From positions 124,001 to 188,000 of the forward strand of contig NZ_AVPK01000001.1 in assembly GCF_000768685.1 (NCBI RefSeq): DNA of 64,000 bases, in the 5' to 3' direction. Below the pieces are notes generated by a model, which saw nothing but the letters and a program-made list of their open reading frames with translations, searched no databases and was not told where the DNA came from. Each line of letters starts with the position of its first letter. The first letter of the stretch is position 1. This document shows, one piece after another, positions 8,618 to 17,152 of this stretch. The stretch is from Knoellia subterranea KCTC 19937. Its GTDB lineage: Bacteria; Actinomycetota; Actinomycetes; Actinomycetales; Dermatophilaceae. Both the position numbers and the translations under genes were made by a program.

Positions 8618-9841
8618 TCAGTTCACGCCGAGGAGGCGTCGCACGACGGTGTCGGCGAGAAGTCGACCTCGGAGCGTGAGCACGACACGGCGATCCCGCA
8701 CGGCCGCCGCCCCATCGACGAGCCCGTCGGCCACGAGCCCGGCCACTGCCCTGCGTCCGGTCTCGTCCAGCGCGTCGATCTCGAGGCCGTCCCGAACGCG
8801 GACCTGAAGGAGCACCTTCTCGTCACGCAGCTGCTCTGCTGTCAAGGTCTCACGCCCCGCAGCGGGAGACGTGCGCTCGGCCAGCCGGCCGGCATACGCC
8901 CTGGGGTGTTTGACGTTCCACCACCGCACGCCGCCGACATGGCTGTGCGCACCGGGACCGACGCCCCACCAGTCCCCGCCGGTCCAGTAGCCATCGTTGT
9001 GGCGGCACCGCCCGGACAGGGTCCTGGTCCAGTTGCTCACTTCGTACCAGTCGAAACCGGCGCCGGAGAGGACCTCCTCGGCGAGTTCGTACTTCGTTGC
9101 CTCGTCGTCGTCATCAGGTCGCTGGACCTCTCCACGGCGCACCTGTGTCGCCAGCTTCGTGCCCTCCTCGACCACCAGCGCGTAGGCCGAAATGTGTTCT
9201 GGCTCAAGGGAAATCGCCGCGTCGAGGCTCGTCAGCCAATCCTCAATGGACTCCCCCGGCGTGCCGTAGATGAGGTCGACGCTCGTCACGAGGCCGGCGT
9301 CGCGCGCGGCGGCCACGGCGCGACCGACACCCTCTGGATCGTGCGTCCGGTCGAGCGTGGCGAGGACGTGGGGCACAGCCGATTGCATGCCGAGCGAGAC
9401 GCGCGTGAACCCGCCGTCGGCGAGTTCGCGCAGCGACTCCGGAGTCACCGAGTCGGGGTTCGCCTCGGTTGTCACCTCCGCGTCGTCGGCCAGACCAAAG
9501 CGATCCCGTATGCCGTCCACGGCCTTCACGAGATCGGCTGCGGCGAGCATCGTCGGAGTTCCTCCGCCGATGAAGATCGTGTCGACCGGAGGCGCGGCAT
9601 CGCCGAGGACGTCGCGGGCCAGGTCGAGTTCGGCCAGCGCCGTGTCGACGAACGACGCCGTGCTCGCCCCGGGTCCGAGCTCGGTCAGCGTGTAGGTGTT
9701 GAAGTCGCAATAGCCGCAGCGCACGCGGCAGAACGGCACGTGCAGGTAGACGCCGAAGGGGCGCTCACCGAGGCCGTGCAGCGCCGACGACGGAAGGTCA
9801 CCCGTGGGCGGTGCGGGATCTCCATCGGGCAGTCTCGGCAT
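8618..9841 (-). CDS. hemW: heme chaperone HemW (radical SAM)
   Basis: Radical SAM protein of the HemW/HemN-like group, now regarded as a heme chaperone for respiratory enzymes. The 4Fe-4S motif is CRVRCGYC (CxxxCxxC, near residue 37). GGGTPT follows, and the C-terminal half has the HemW-type HNDGYW motif and VGPGAHSHV. The CxxxCxxC spacing with an HNxxYW motif separates HemW from true coproporphyrinogen dehydrogenase. I use the ATG at 9841 (MPRLPDGDPAP); a TTG two codons upstream is possible. In actinobacteria hemW normally lies between lepA and hrcA, and it does here with insertions on both sides. Confidence 0.93.
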   Translation of the reverse strand: MPRLPDGDPAPPTGDLPSSALHGLGERPFGVYLHVPFCRVRCGYCDFNTYTLTELGPGASTASFVDTALAELDLARDVLGDAAPPVDTIFIGGGTPTMLAAADLVKAVDGIRDRFGLADDAEVTTEANPDSVTPESLRELADGGFTRVSLGMQSAVPHVLATLDRTHDPEGVGRAVAAARDAGLVTSVDLIYGTPGESIEDWLTSLDAAISLEPEHISAYALVVEEGTKLATQVRRGEVQRPDDDDEATKYELAEEVLSGAGFDWYEVSNWTRTLSGRCRHNDGYWTGGDWWGVGPGAHSHVGGVRWWNVKHPRAYAGRLAERTSPAAGRETLTAEQLRDEKVLLQVRVRDGLEIDALDETGRRAVAGLVADGLVDGAAAVRDRRVVLTLRGRLLADTVVRRLLGVN

Positions 9842-10208
9842 GCCCAAGAGTCTCCCATCGGGTCCACCGCTGGATCTGCATCACCACTGCCTTGGGCTCG
9901 GTGAAGAACTCGCGACTGAAGTTTCCACCTTCCCGTCCGACGCCGGAGTCACCCACTCCGCCGAAGGGCGTTCGGAGGTCGCGGATGAAGAAGCAGTTGA
10001 CCCATACCGTGCCCGCCCGAAGGCGGGACGACACACGATGGGCCCTCGACAGGTTCTCGGTGAAGAGCATGGCGTTGAGCCCGTAGCGGGTGTCGTTGGC
10101 CAGCACGACCGCCTCGTCCTCGGAGTCGAAGCGGTTGACGACACAGACCGGACCGAAGATCTCCTCGCAGCAGGCGGGCCCGAAGGTTGGACCACGCACA
10201 CACCCCAC
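9798..10208 (-). pseudogene. aldehyde dehydrogenase remnant (C-terminal third only)
   Basis: The frame carries the C-terminal part of an aldehyde dehydrogenase of the HpaE/hydroxymuconic-semialdehyde type: EEIFGPVCVVNRFDSEDEA, YGLNAMLFTENLSRAHR, GTVWVNCFFIRDLRTPFGG and SGVGREGGNFSREFF. The cofactor-binding domain and the catalytic Cys and Glu are missing. Similarity stops around 10205, where the frame continues into unrelated sequence without a proper start, and its 3' end runs over the start of hemW. It looks like what is left after a deletion took away the first two thirds of the gene. It cannot be an active enzyme. Confidence 0.85.
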
Positions 10209-10389
10209 ACCGAGGGCCGGGACCTCCGGTGAACAATCGGCGTGTCCAGCGCGACACGCCGACCAGACCAGAAAATGTGGGGAGTTTCGGCTCCAGGGGT
10301 TGCCAACTCACCGGACCCCGACTAGAACTGTTCGTACGCACTCACCTCGGTGAGAGCGTCGGATCAAGAATTTCGGTTCATGATCTGTC

Positions 10390-10424
10390 GAGGGCCTCGG
10401 AAACTCATACTTTCCGAGGCCCTC
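10390..10424. terminator. perfect 14-bp hairpin in intergenic region
   Basis: Perfect stem 10390-10403 with 10411-10424, loop CTCATAC, in the 275-base stretch between the aldehyde dehydrogenase remnant and the ornithine cyclodeaminase start. No intact gene ends next to it, so it may be a leftover terminator of whatever was deleted here. Apart from this hairpin I see nothing recognisable in the stretch. Confidence 0.55.
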
Positions 10425-10483
10425 ACCTTTGCCCGGGACATTTCCCCTCCGATGCGGGACCCGTCGCGACTAGGTTGGCGACC

Positions 10484-11422
10484 GTGCGCATCCTCACCGA
10501 CGCCGACGTCCGCACCTGCCTGCCACCCCTCGTGGAGGTCGTGGATCTCGTCGAGGACGCCCTGTCCGCTCTGGCCGAGGGGCGAGCGGACGTCCCACCC
10601 AAGCCCACCGTTCGGACGTCCCCCGGCATGTTCGCCAACGCCATGCCCGCGGCCTACCCGGAGCGAAACCTGTTGGGCTGCAAGTGGATCAGCGTCGTCC
10701 CGGACAACCCTGTGCGCGGCCTTCCCACAGCAAGTGGCGTCATGGTGGTCAACGACGGAGACACAGGTGTGCCGCGTGCGATGCTTCCGGCCCACGAACT
10801 CACGGCCGTGCGCACGGCCGCAGTGACCGGCGCGTGCATCCGGGCACTCGCCCCGCCTGGCGCAACGATCTCCTACGTCGGCGCCGGCCTCCAGGCCCGC
10901 TCGCACCTTCGCGTCCTCGAGGCGCTCGGCCACTCCGAGGTCCATGTGTGGGCCCGACGTCGTGAAGCGATCGACGGCCTGGTGAGCGACCTCGCGACGC
11001 ACGCACCCGGCATACGCGTCATTGCCTCTCCGTCCCGCGAGGCGGCCGTCCGGGACAAGGAGGTCGTCATCACGGGACTGTCCATCGGACTCACGGACAT
11101 GACGATCCCGGTGACGTGGCCCACGGACGACGCACTCCTGCTCCCGATCGACTACGCGAGCTCGATCGGGGCGGACCTCGCCGAGACGGCCGTCCTGGCC
11201 GCCGACGACCCGCACCAGTTCGCGGCGGTGCGAGCCGTACGGGGGAAGCTCGACGGCTACCCGACGCCGACCACCTGGACCGGGCACCAGGTCCACGCGC
11301 CCAGGCCGACAGGACGACTCGTCATGCAGAACCTCGGCACGGGCATCACCGACCTCGTCGTCGCCGACGCGATCGCCGCGCTCGCCGAAGCGTCAGGAAC
11401 TGGTCAGCTCGTCGACATGTGA
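10484..11422 (+). CDS. ornithine cyclodeaminase / mu-crystallin family protein
   Basis: NAD(P)-dependent enzyme family that includes ornithine cyclodeaminase, alanine dehydrogenase (archaeal) and other imine reductases. The GTG at 10484 (VRILTDADVRTCLP) gives 312 residues, the family length; the open frame upstream to 10187 has no family similarity. The substrate end has FANAMPAAYPERNLLGCKW. The central dinucleotide fold has ISYVGAGLQARSHLRVL with VHVWARRRE after it. Which amino acid or imino acid it uses cannot be said. It is followed closely by the phosphatase gene. Confidence 0.88.
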   Translation: MRILTDADVRTCLPPLVEVVDLVEDALSALAEGRADVPPKPTVRTSPGMFANAMPAAYPERNLLGCKWISVVPDNPVRGLPTASGVMVVNDGDTGVPRAMLPAHELTAVRTAAVTGACIRALAPPGATISYVGAGLQARSHLRVLEALGHSEVHVWARRREAIDGLVSDLATHAPGIRVIASPSREAAVRDKEVVITGLSIGLTDMTIPVTWPTDDALLLPIDYASSIGADLAETAVLAADDPHQFAAVRAVRGKLDGYPTPTTWTGHQVHAPRPTGRLVMQNLGTGITDLVVADAIAALAEASGTGQLVDM

Positions 11423-11432
11423 GCGATCTACG

Positions 11433-12257
11433 ATGGCGGACGTGAGCCAGACGCACAGCGGGGACGAACTGCCACCTCTCCAGCCATCCACGGACCGGTG
11501 GGTCGAGCTCGACGGGGTCGTCAACATGCGCGACTCGGGTGGGCTGCCGACGCGCGACGGAGGCGTGATCCAACCGCACCGGTTGCTGCGCTCGGACAAC
11601 CTCCAGGACCTCAGCGAGGCCGACGTGCGGCAGGTCGTCGAGGTCCTGGGTGTGAGCGACATCGTCGACCTGCGCAGCGACACCGAACTCAGCACGGAGG
11701 GTCCGAGCCCGCTCTGGCATCTCGAGTCGCTGACGCACCATCACCACTCGCTCTTCGGTGGAGATCGGCCCGTCACTGGGGAGCAGGCGCTGGCCCTTCC
11801 TGCTCAATCCGATCGCCCCGTGCGCGACGCCACGTTCTGGGCAGCGCACTACCTGCGCTATCTGGCCGCTCGGCCCGACTCCATCTCCGCGGCACTCGAT
11901 GTCATCTCTCGGAGCACTGGCGCGACGATCGTCCATTGCGCAGCCGGCAAGGACCGGACCGGCACTGTCGTGGCCCTCGCCCTCGACACTGCCGGCGTTC
12001 CTCACGATCTGATCGTCGACGACTATGCCCTGTCGGCCGAGCGGATCGAGCCGATCATGGCACGACTCTTGCCTAGGCCCCTCTATGGCGACGCCCTGCG
12101 CAACCGCAGCCTCGCAGACGAGGCACCACGTCCGGAAACGATGCGGACGATCCTGTCGACCCTTGACAGCGAGTTCGGTGGCGCCCCCGGATGGTTGCGT
12201 GAGCAGGGCTGGAGCGACGCCGACATCGAGCGCCTGCGGGCGAGGCTGACGACGTGA
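11433..12257 (+). CDS. tyrosine-protein phosphatase (IphP type)
   Basis: Protein of 274 residues in the actinobacterial Tyr/Ser phosphatase family (IphP/PtpB-like). The N-terminal NMRDSGGLPTRDG and LLRSDNLQDLSEAD motifs are typical. The catalytic P-loop is HCAAGKDRTG (Cys and Arg of CX5R present, near residue 170). No signal peptide or membrane segment is visible, so it acts in the cytoplasm or is exported without a signal, as M. tuberculosis PtpB is. It sits 10 bases after the cyclodeaminase gene and overlaps the Nudix gene by 4 bases, so the three are likely one transcript. Confidence 0.9.
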   Translation: MADVSQTHSGDELPPLQPSTDRWVELDGVVNMRDSGGLPTRDGGVIQPHRLLRSDNLQDLSEADVRQVVEVLGVSDIVDLRSDTELSTEGPSPLWHLESLTHHHHSLFGGDRPVTGEQALALPAQSDRPVRDATFWAAHYLRYLAARPDSISAALDVISRSTGATIVHCAAGKDRTGTVVALALDTAGVPHDLIVDDYALSAERIEPIMARLLPRPLYGDALRNRSLADEAPRPETMRTILSTLDSEFGGAPGWLREQGWSDADIERLRARLTT

Positions 12258-12844
12258 CGCACGACCCGGAGTCCCGGCCGGACCGGCGCGCGCGTCCCAT
12301 CGTGGACGCCCCCGAGCACGACACCCGCTCACGCAACCGACGGCGCGCGATGCGGGTCCTGCTCGTCGACACGTCCGACCGGCTCCTGCTCTTCCGGGAC
12401 AGCGACCCCGGACTCGCGCCGACGCCGACCTTTTGGATCACTCCGGGAGGCGGGGTCGACCCGGGTGAGACCGATCTCGAGGCGGCCGTCCGCGAAGTCG
12501 CCGAGGAGACCGGCCTGATGATCGCCGAGACCGACCTCGTCGGACCGCTGGCCGAGCGGGTCGTCGTCCACGGCTACAGCGATGTCGTGACGACCCAGGA
12601 CGAGCTCTTCTGGTTCGTGCGGTGCGAGCCGTTCGACGTCTCGACGGCAGGCCACACCGCGGATGAGATCGCGACGATGACGGCCCACCACTGGTGGACC
12701 AGGGCCGAACTCGAGTCGACCGACGAGGACATCTGGCCCCGCGACCTCCTCACGATCTGGGGCCAGATCGGTCCGGATGGCGCTGTCACTGCAGCAATGT
12801 TCGACCTCGGTCACGTGGACGAGTCGACGGTCTCCCCCACCTGA
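12254..12844 (+). CDS. Nudix hydrolase
   Basis: Nucleoside-diphosphate-linked hydrolase of 196 residues starting with GTG in a GTGA overlap with the phosphatase stop. The Nudix box is GGGVDPGETDLEAAV followed by REVAEETGL (residues about 75-98), with all metal-binding glutamates present. An Arg-rich N-terminal segment precedes the fold (SRPDRRARPIV). The later FWFVRCEPFDVS and HHWWTRAELE motifs are normal for the family. The substrate is unknown. Its end is 16 bases from the converging F420-type reductase gene. Confidence 0.9.
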   Translation: MTHDPESRPDRRARPIVDAPEHDTRSRNRRRAMRVLLVDTSDRLLLFRDSDPGLAPTPTFWITPGGGVDPGETDLEAAVREVAEETGLMIAETDLVGPLAERVVVHGYSDVVTTQDELFWFVRCEPFDVSTAGHTADEIATMTAHHWWTRAELESTDEDIWPRDLLTIWGQIGPDGAVTAAMFDLGHVDESTVSPT

Positions 12845-12860
12845 CCACTGCTGGACGGAT

Positions 12861-13304
12861 TCAGCTAGCGTCGACGGGCTCGAGGACGAACACCGGGATG
12901 AGTCGCTCGGTCTTCGTCTGGTACTCCGCGTAGTTCGGGAAGGCCGCAACACACCGCTCCCACCACGCGTCGCGCTCCGCGCCGGCAAGTTCACGAGCCC
13001 GCGCCACCCACGTGCGCGTGCCGTCCTGGACCTCGATGACCGGGTTGCGCCGCAGGTTCGCGTACCACTTCGGGTGCTCCGGAGCCCCGCCCTTGCTGGC
13101 CACCGCGGCATAGAGCCCGTCGTGCTCGACCCGCATGAGCGGCACCTTGCGCACGGATCCGGTGATGCCGTTCATCGTGAGCATCACGACGGGGCGTCCC
13201 TGGATGTCGACGGACTCGGTGGTGCCGGTCGCCTCGATGGTCTCGACCTGCTTGCGGACCCAGTCGCTCGGGCTGGGGACGTATGTTCCGGTGATCGTGG
13301 TCAT
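12861..13304 (-). CDS. F420/deazaflavin-type nitroreductase family protein
   Basis: Protein of 147 residues in the deazaflavin-dependent nitroreductase (Ddn-like) family of split-barrel proteins, which in mycobacteria use cofactor F420. I place the start at the ATG at 13304 (MTTITGTYVPSP). Motifs WVRKQVETIEATG, PLMRVEHDGLYAAVASKGGA and PKWYANLRRNP are the family's cofactor-contacting segments. F420 use is inferred from the family. It is 35 bases downstream of the DUF4442 gene on the same strand. Confidence 0.9.
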   Translation of the reverse strand: MTTITGTYVPSPSDWVRKQVETIEATGTTESVDIQGRPVVMLTMNGITGSVRKVPLMRVEHDGLYAAVASKGGAPEHPKWYANLRRNPVIEVQDGTRTWVARARELAGAERDAWWERCVAAFPNYAEYQTKTERLIPVFVLEPVDAS

Positions 13305-13339
13305 GTCTGTCGCAACACCGCGAGCGCCCTGAGTATTCG

Positions 13340-13801
13340 CTACTTCTTCTTCTCGCTGACGTAGATCGTGATGACACCCTCGACGACGACCGTGCCGTCC
13401 TCGCGAATGGCGCGCACCCGCACCGGCACGTCGCCCGGCTCCTCCCAGTCGGCGGGGTCGGTGTCCGCGGTGCAGAGCAGGTCGGTCGTCGACTTCGCGG
13501 TGTAGGCGACCTCCATGCCCTTGGGGATCCACCGGCGATCCTTGGGCGTCGTCGCCTCCGCGAGGAGGCCCATGGCGGCCTCGAGTCCGTTGCACACGGC
13601 GATCGCGTGGACGGTGCCGATGTGGTTCTGGACGGCGCGACGCTTGGCGATCGTCAGCTCAGCGTGGTGCGGGCGCACCTCACGGATCTGCGGACGGACC
13701 GACCAGAAGTACGGCGCCTTCTGAGCGAAGAGGAAGGAGAACGCCTGCTTCCCGAGGGGCAGGGAGGTGAGCTTCTGGTACAGGGCGAAGGTGTCCGGCA
13801 T
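13340..13801 (-). CDS. DUF4442 hotdog-fold thioesterase-like protein
   Basis: Protein of 153 residues in the DUF4442 group of hotdog-fold proteins (PaaI-like thioesterase superfamily). The diagnostic stretch is QNHIGTVHAIAVCNGLEAA (residues about 60-78), which in hotdog enzymes packs the long helix carrying active-site residues. SLPLGKQAFSFLFAQKAPYF opens the protein. The ATG lies inside one of the window's repeated octamers (13796-13803), which fixes the start codon's surroundings. A C-terminal SEKKK tail is present. The acyl substrate, if any, is unknown. Confidence 0.87.
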   Translation of the reverse strand: MPDTFALYQKLTSLPLGKQAFSFLFAQKAPYFWSVRPQIREVRPHHAELTIAKRRAVQNHIGTVHAIAVCNGLEAAMGLLAEATTPKDRRWIPKGMEVAYTAKSTTDLLCTADTDPADWEEPGDVPVRVRAIREDGTVVVEGVITIYVSEKKK

Positions 13802-13853
13802 ACACCGATGTTACTTCCCGGTATGCCGGCCGGTCGCCACCCGTGGCAATCGC

Positions 13854-13927
13854 CACTGATTGCCACTTCGCACAGTGCGAAGTGGCAATCAGTGCATCGT
13901 GGACACGGTGCGAAGTGGCAATCAGTG
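13854..13927. repeat. 20-bp arm present three times: one inverted, two direct
   Basis: Arm 13854-13873 is the exact reverse complement of 13875-13894, giving a perfect 20-bp stem around a single base. The same 20-mer occurs again in direct orientation at 13908-13927. It ends 13 bases before the lepA stop on the side where lepA transcription exits, so it may act as a terminator with two alternative pairings. No U-tract follows. Confidence 0.85.
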
Positions 13928-13940
13928 GCGCGAGTGGACG

Positions 13941-15806
13941 CTACTTCTTCTTGGGCTCGGCGGCGTCGGAGGACAGCGCTGCGATGAAGGCCTCCGGCGG
14001 AACCTCGACGGTGCCGATGTTCTTCATGCGCTTCTTGCCGGCCTTCTGCTTCTCGAGCAGCTTGCGCTTGCGGCTGATGTCACCGCCGTAGCACTTGGCG
14101 AGGACGTCCTTGCGGATGGCCCGGATGTTCTCGCGGGCAATGATCCGGGCGCCGATGGCTGCCTGGATCGGCACCTCGAACTGCTGCCTCGGGATGAGCT
14201 CCTTGAGCTTGCCCGCCATCATGTTGCCGTAGGCGTAGGCCTTGTCCTTGTGGACGATCGAGCTGAAGGCGTCGACGTTCTCGCCCTGGAGGAGGATGTC
14301 GACCTTGACGAGGTCGGCCGCCTGGTCCCCGGCCTCCTGGTAGTCCAGCGAGGCGTAGCCGCGGGTACGCGACTTCAGCTGGTCGAAGAAGTCGAAGACG
14401 ATCTCGGCGAGCGGCAGCGTGTAGCGCATCTCGACCCGGTCCTCGGAGAGGTAGTCCATGCCGAGCAACTGTCCGCGCTTGCCCTGGCAGAGCTCCATGA
14501 TTGCGCCGATGAACTCGCTCGGTGCCAGGATCGTCGCCCGGACGACCGGCTCGCGCACCTCGGCGACCTTGCCGTAGGGGAACTCGCTCGGGTTCGTGAC
14601 GACCACGACCGATCCGTCGTCCATCGTCACGTCGTAGACGACGTTGGGCTGCGTCGAGATGAGGTCGAGGTCGAACTCGCGCTCGAGGCGCTCACGCACG
14701 ATCTCGAGGTGCAGCAGGCCGAGGAAGCCACATCGGAAACCGAAGCCGAGGGCGGCGGACGTCTCGGGCTCGTAGACGAGGGCCGCGTCATTGAGCTTGA
14801 GCTTGTCGAGGGCGTCGCGCAGGTCCGGGTAGTCGGATCCGTCGATCGGATAGAGGCCCGAGAAGACCATCGGCTTGGGGTCGCGGTAGCCACCGAGGGC
14901 CCCGGCCGCTGGCTTGGCCGAGTTCGTCACCGTGTCACCGACCCGGGACTGGCGCACGTCCTTCACGCCGGTGATGAGGTAGCCGACCTCGCCGACGCCG
15001 AGGCCCTTGCCGGGCACCGGCTCCGGTGAGATGACGCCGATCTCGAGCAGCTCGTGCGTCGCCTTGGTCGACATCATCGAGATGCGCTCACGCGGGTTGA
15101 GGTTGCCGTCGACGACACGGACATAGGTGACGACACCGCGATAGGTGTCGTAGACCGAGTCGAAGATCATCGCGCGCGCCGGCGCGTCCGGGTCACCGAC
15201 CGGCGACGGGAACTGGCGCACGATCTGGTCGAGCAGCGGCTCGACACCGACACCGGTCTTGCCCGACACGAGCAGGCAGTCCTCGGGCTCGCACCCGATG
15301 AGGCCGGCCAGCTCCTCGGCGTACTTCTCGGGCTGGGCCGCGGGAAGGTCGATCTTGTTGAGCACCGGGATGATCGTGAGCTCGTTCTCCATCGCGAGAT
15401 AGAGGTTGGCGAGCGTCTGCGCCTCGATGCCCTGCGCCGCGTCGACGAGGAGGACCGCACCCTCACAGGCAGCCAGCGAGCGCGACACCTCGTAGGTGAA
15501 GTCGACGTGCCCGGGGGTGTCGATCATGTTGAGGATGTAGTTGCCCGACTCCCCCGCCGCGTTGACGCTCTCCCACGGCATGCGCACGGCCTGGCTCTTG
15601 ATCGTGATGCCGCGCTCACGCTCGATGTCCATGCGGTCGAGGTACTGCGCGCGCATGGCCCGGTCGTCGACGACGCCGGTGATCTGGAGCATCCGGTCGG
15701 CCAGTGTGGACTTGCCGTGGTCGATATGGGCGATGATGCAGAAGTTGCGGATCGCCTCCGGCGGCGTGGCGTGCGGCTGCAGCGCGGTGCGGGCGCGGGG
15801 AGACAC
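13941..15806 (-). CDS. lepA: elongation factor 4 (LepA)
   Basis: Ribosome-associated GTPase that back-translocates stalled elongation complexes or assists ribosome assembly. Length of 621 residues is normal. G1 [10 protein letters not shown]3 DTPGHVDF and G4 NKID are intact. The domain order G, II, III, LepA-specific C-terminal domain is visible, the last with [20 protein letters not shown]. It begins with GTG at 15806. The C-terminal [10 protein letters not shown] tail is short and basic. Order lepA-(hemW) is conserved in the phylum. Confidence 0.97.
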   Translation of the reverse strand: MSPRARTALQPHATPPEAIRNFCIIAHIDHGKSTLADRMLQITGVVDDRAMRAQYLDRMDIERERGITIKSQAVRMPWESVNAAGESGNYILNMIDTPGHVDFTYEVSRSLAACEGAVLLVDAAQGIEAQTLANLYLAMENELTIIPVLNKIDLPAAQPEKYAEELAGLIGCEPEDCLLVSGKTGVGVEPLLDQIVRQFPSPVGDPDAPARAMIFDSVYDTYRGVVTYVRVVDGNLNPRERISMMSTKATHELLEIGVISPEPVPGKGLGVGEVGYLITGVKDVRQSRVGDTVTNSAKPAAGALGGYRDPKPMVFSGLYPIDGSDYPDLRDALDKLKLNDAALVYEPETSAALGFGFRCGFLGLLHLEIVRERLEREFDLDLISTQPNVVYDVTMDDGSVVVVTNPSEFPYGKVAEVREPVVRATILAPSEFIGAIMELCQGKRGQLLGMDYLSEDRVEMRYTLPLAEIVFDFFDQLKSRTRGYASLDYQEAGDQAADLVKVDILLQGENVDAFSSIVHKDKAYAYGNMMAGKLKELIPRQQFEVPIQAAIGARIIARENIRAIRKDVLAKCYGGDISRKRKLLEKQKAGKKRMKNIGTVEVPPEAFIAALSSDAAEPKKK

Positions 15807-15895
15807 AGTGGCAAAGTCCTCGTGACGGTGACGAACAGGGAGTCGGGACAGTCTCCCACGTCGGAACCACCCGTCCGAACCGGCGACAAATTGGC

Positions 15896-15935
15896 TACCG
15901 GGCGGTAACGTGCCCGAGGAGGCTACCGCCCGGTA
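15896..15935. promoter_or_regulatory. two tandem TACCGNNCGGTA palindromes
   Basis: TACCGGGCGGTA (15896-15907) and TACCGCCCGGTA (15924-15935) lie 28 bases apart, together also forming a 15-bp inverted repeat (15893-15907 with 15924-15938). They sit in the 156-base region between the divergent lepA and secreted-protein genes, 28 bases before the latter's ATG. The form fits a pair of operator sites for a dimeric repressor such as a TetR-family protein. The regulator is not identifiable here. Confidence 0.6.
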
Positions 15936-15962
15936 GCCCAGATCTCGTGGAGGAACCCGACA

Positions 15963-16586
15963 ATGACGTCTCGCACCACGCTTCGCCGTTCATCGCTCGC
16001 CGTCGCCGCCGCTGGCGCGGCCACCGCTCTCACCTTTGCCGCTGCACCCTCTGCCAGCGCTGCCCCCATTGGGGTCGGCTGGGACGTCAACGTCACCACC
16101 ACCGTGAAGAAGCTCAACCAGCAGATCACCTTCCCGCAGACCCGCTTCCCCGCTCAGGTCGACATCTTCGGCGACGGGTCGATCTCCGGAAACCTCCAGC
16201 TGCCCGACGCCACGAGCACGCTCAAGGTCGGCAGCCTCCCGCTCGCCAAGGTCACCCTGGCCGTCGTCCCGACCAAGCCCGTGTCCGGCAAGCTCACCGG
16301 TCTCGACGTCGTGGCGAACCAGGAGTTCAACATCCACATCAAAAAGATCGAGCCCCTCGGTCTGCCCATCAACCTCGTGGGCAACAACTGCAAGACGGCC
16401 ACGCCCGTCAAGAGCCAGCTGACGGGAACGCTGACGGGCCTGCTCGACCCCTACACCCTCAAGGGTGAATACACGATCCCGAAGTTCTCCAACTGCGGTC
16501 TGAGCACGTGGCTCATCAACCTCGTGATCCCCGGCACGGGCAACACGATGTCCGCCGACTTCACCAACTTCAAGATCGGCAGCTGA
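15963..16586 (+). CDS. secreted protein of unknown function
   Basis: Exported protein of 207 residues. The signal peptide has basic start [14 protein letters not shown], a hydrophobic core rich in Ala and a likely cleavage after SASA near residue 33. The mature part is beta-rich and uncharged, with [29 protein letters not shown] and [13 protein letters not shown]; two Cys could form one disulfide. A ribosome site GGAGGAA precedes the ATG. I do not recognise a named domain; similar secreted proteins seem to occur in other actinobacteria. It is preceded by two palindromic operators and ended by a classic terminator, so it is a tightly controlled single-gene unit. Confidence 0.8.
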   Translation: MTSRTTLRRSSLAVAAAGAATALTFAAAPSASAAPIGVGWDVNVTTTVKKLNQQITFPQTRFPAQVDIFGDGSISGNLQLPDATSTLKVGSLPLAKVTLAVVPTKPVSGKLTGLDVVANQEFNIHIKKIEPLGLPINLVGNNCKTATPVKSQLTGTLTGLLDPYTLKGEYTIPKFSNCGLSTWLINLVIPGTGNTMSADFTNFKIGS

Positions 16587-16600
16587 CCCAGCCGCGACAG

Positions 16601-16650
16601 AACGGGAGGTGTATGCCGTGGGGTCCCCACGGCATACACCTCCCGTTTTT
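16601..16650 (+). terminator. intrinsic terminator built from two inverted octamers
   Basis: Perfect 23-bp stem (16601-16623 with 16625-16647) followed by a run of T, starting 14 bases after the secreted-protein stop. The two arms each contain the window's repeated octamer (GTATGCCG at 16611, CGGCATAC at 16630). This is the clearest L-shaped (hairpin plus U-tract) terminator in the window. Confidence 0.93.
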
Positions 16651-16673
16651 CGTCGTTGAGTAGCGTGAAGCGC

Positions 16674-17102
16674 ATGAGCTACCCCGGCGACTTCCATGGA
16701 CCACTCGACCCGATCTGGGCACCCGACGCCGATGGCGAACCGGACGCGGGCGAGGTCGTGTGGGCGCACGTGCCGTACGAGGAGGACGCGACCCAGGGCA
16801 AGGACCGGCCCGTCCTGATCGTCGGATGGGACGGGGACTGGGTGCTGGGGATGTATCTCACGAGCAAGGACCACGACCGCGACCACGAGCAGGAGCGTCA
16901 AGCGGGCCGGCTGTGGGTCGACGTCGGCCCCGGCGGCTGGGACAGCAAAGGACGCCCGTCGGAGGCCCGCATCAACCGGATCGTCCGCATCGACCCGGCC
17001 ACGATCCGGCGCGAGGGAGCCGTCCTCGATCGGGCGCGATGGGACGAGGTCATGGCCGCGTTCCACCGGATTCAGCCCGAGGCCGGTTCGAACATCGGTT
17101 AA
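16674..17102 (+). CDS. PemK/MazF-like protein
   Basis: Protein of 142 residues with the PemK/MazF-type small beta-barrel of mRNA-interferase toxins. I chose the ATG at 16674 (MSYPGDFHGPLDP), as an earlier GTG at 16656 lies close to the terminator. The fold signature GEVVWAHVPYEEDATQGKDRPVLIVG starts near residue 25 and is split here as GEVVWAHVPYEED and GKDRPVLIVGWD. RINRIVRIDPATIRREG matches the family's later strand. No antitoxin gene adjoins it. Such solitary actinobacterial members may not act as toxins. Confidence 0.78.
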   Translation: MSYPGDFHGPLDPIWAPDADGEPDAGEVVWAHVPYEEDATQGKDRPVLIVGWDGDWVLGMYLTSKDHDRDHEQERQAGRLWVDVGPGGWDSKGRPSEARINRIVRIDPATIRREGAVLDRARWDEVMAAFHRIQPEAGSNIG

Positions 17103-17152
17103 AGACTTGGTCAGTTCCGGCTCCCCCGGTTGCGAGTCGGTGTGCGGACCCC

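Noticed and set aside
10187-10483. Longer start for the cyclodeaminase (10187)
   Set aside because: The extra 99 residues match nothing and cross a perfect hairpin; the family fold begins at the GTG at 10484.
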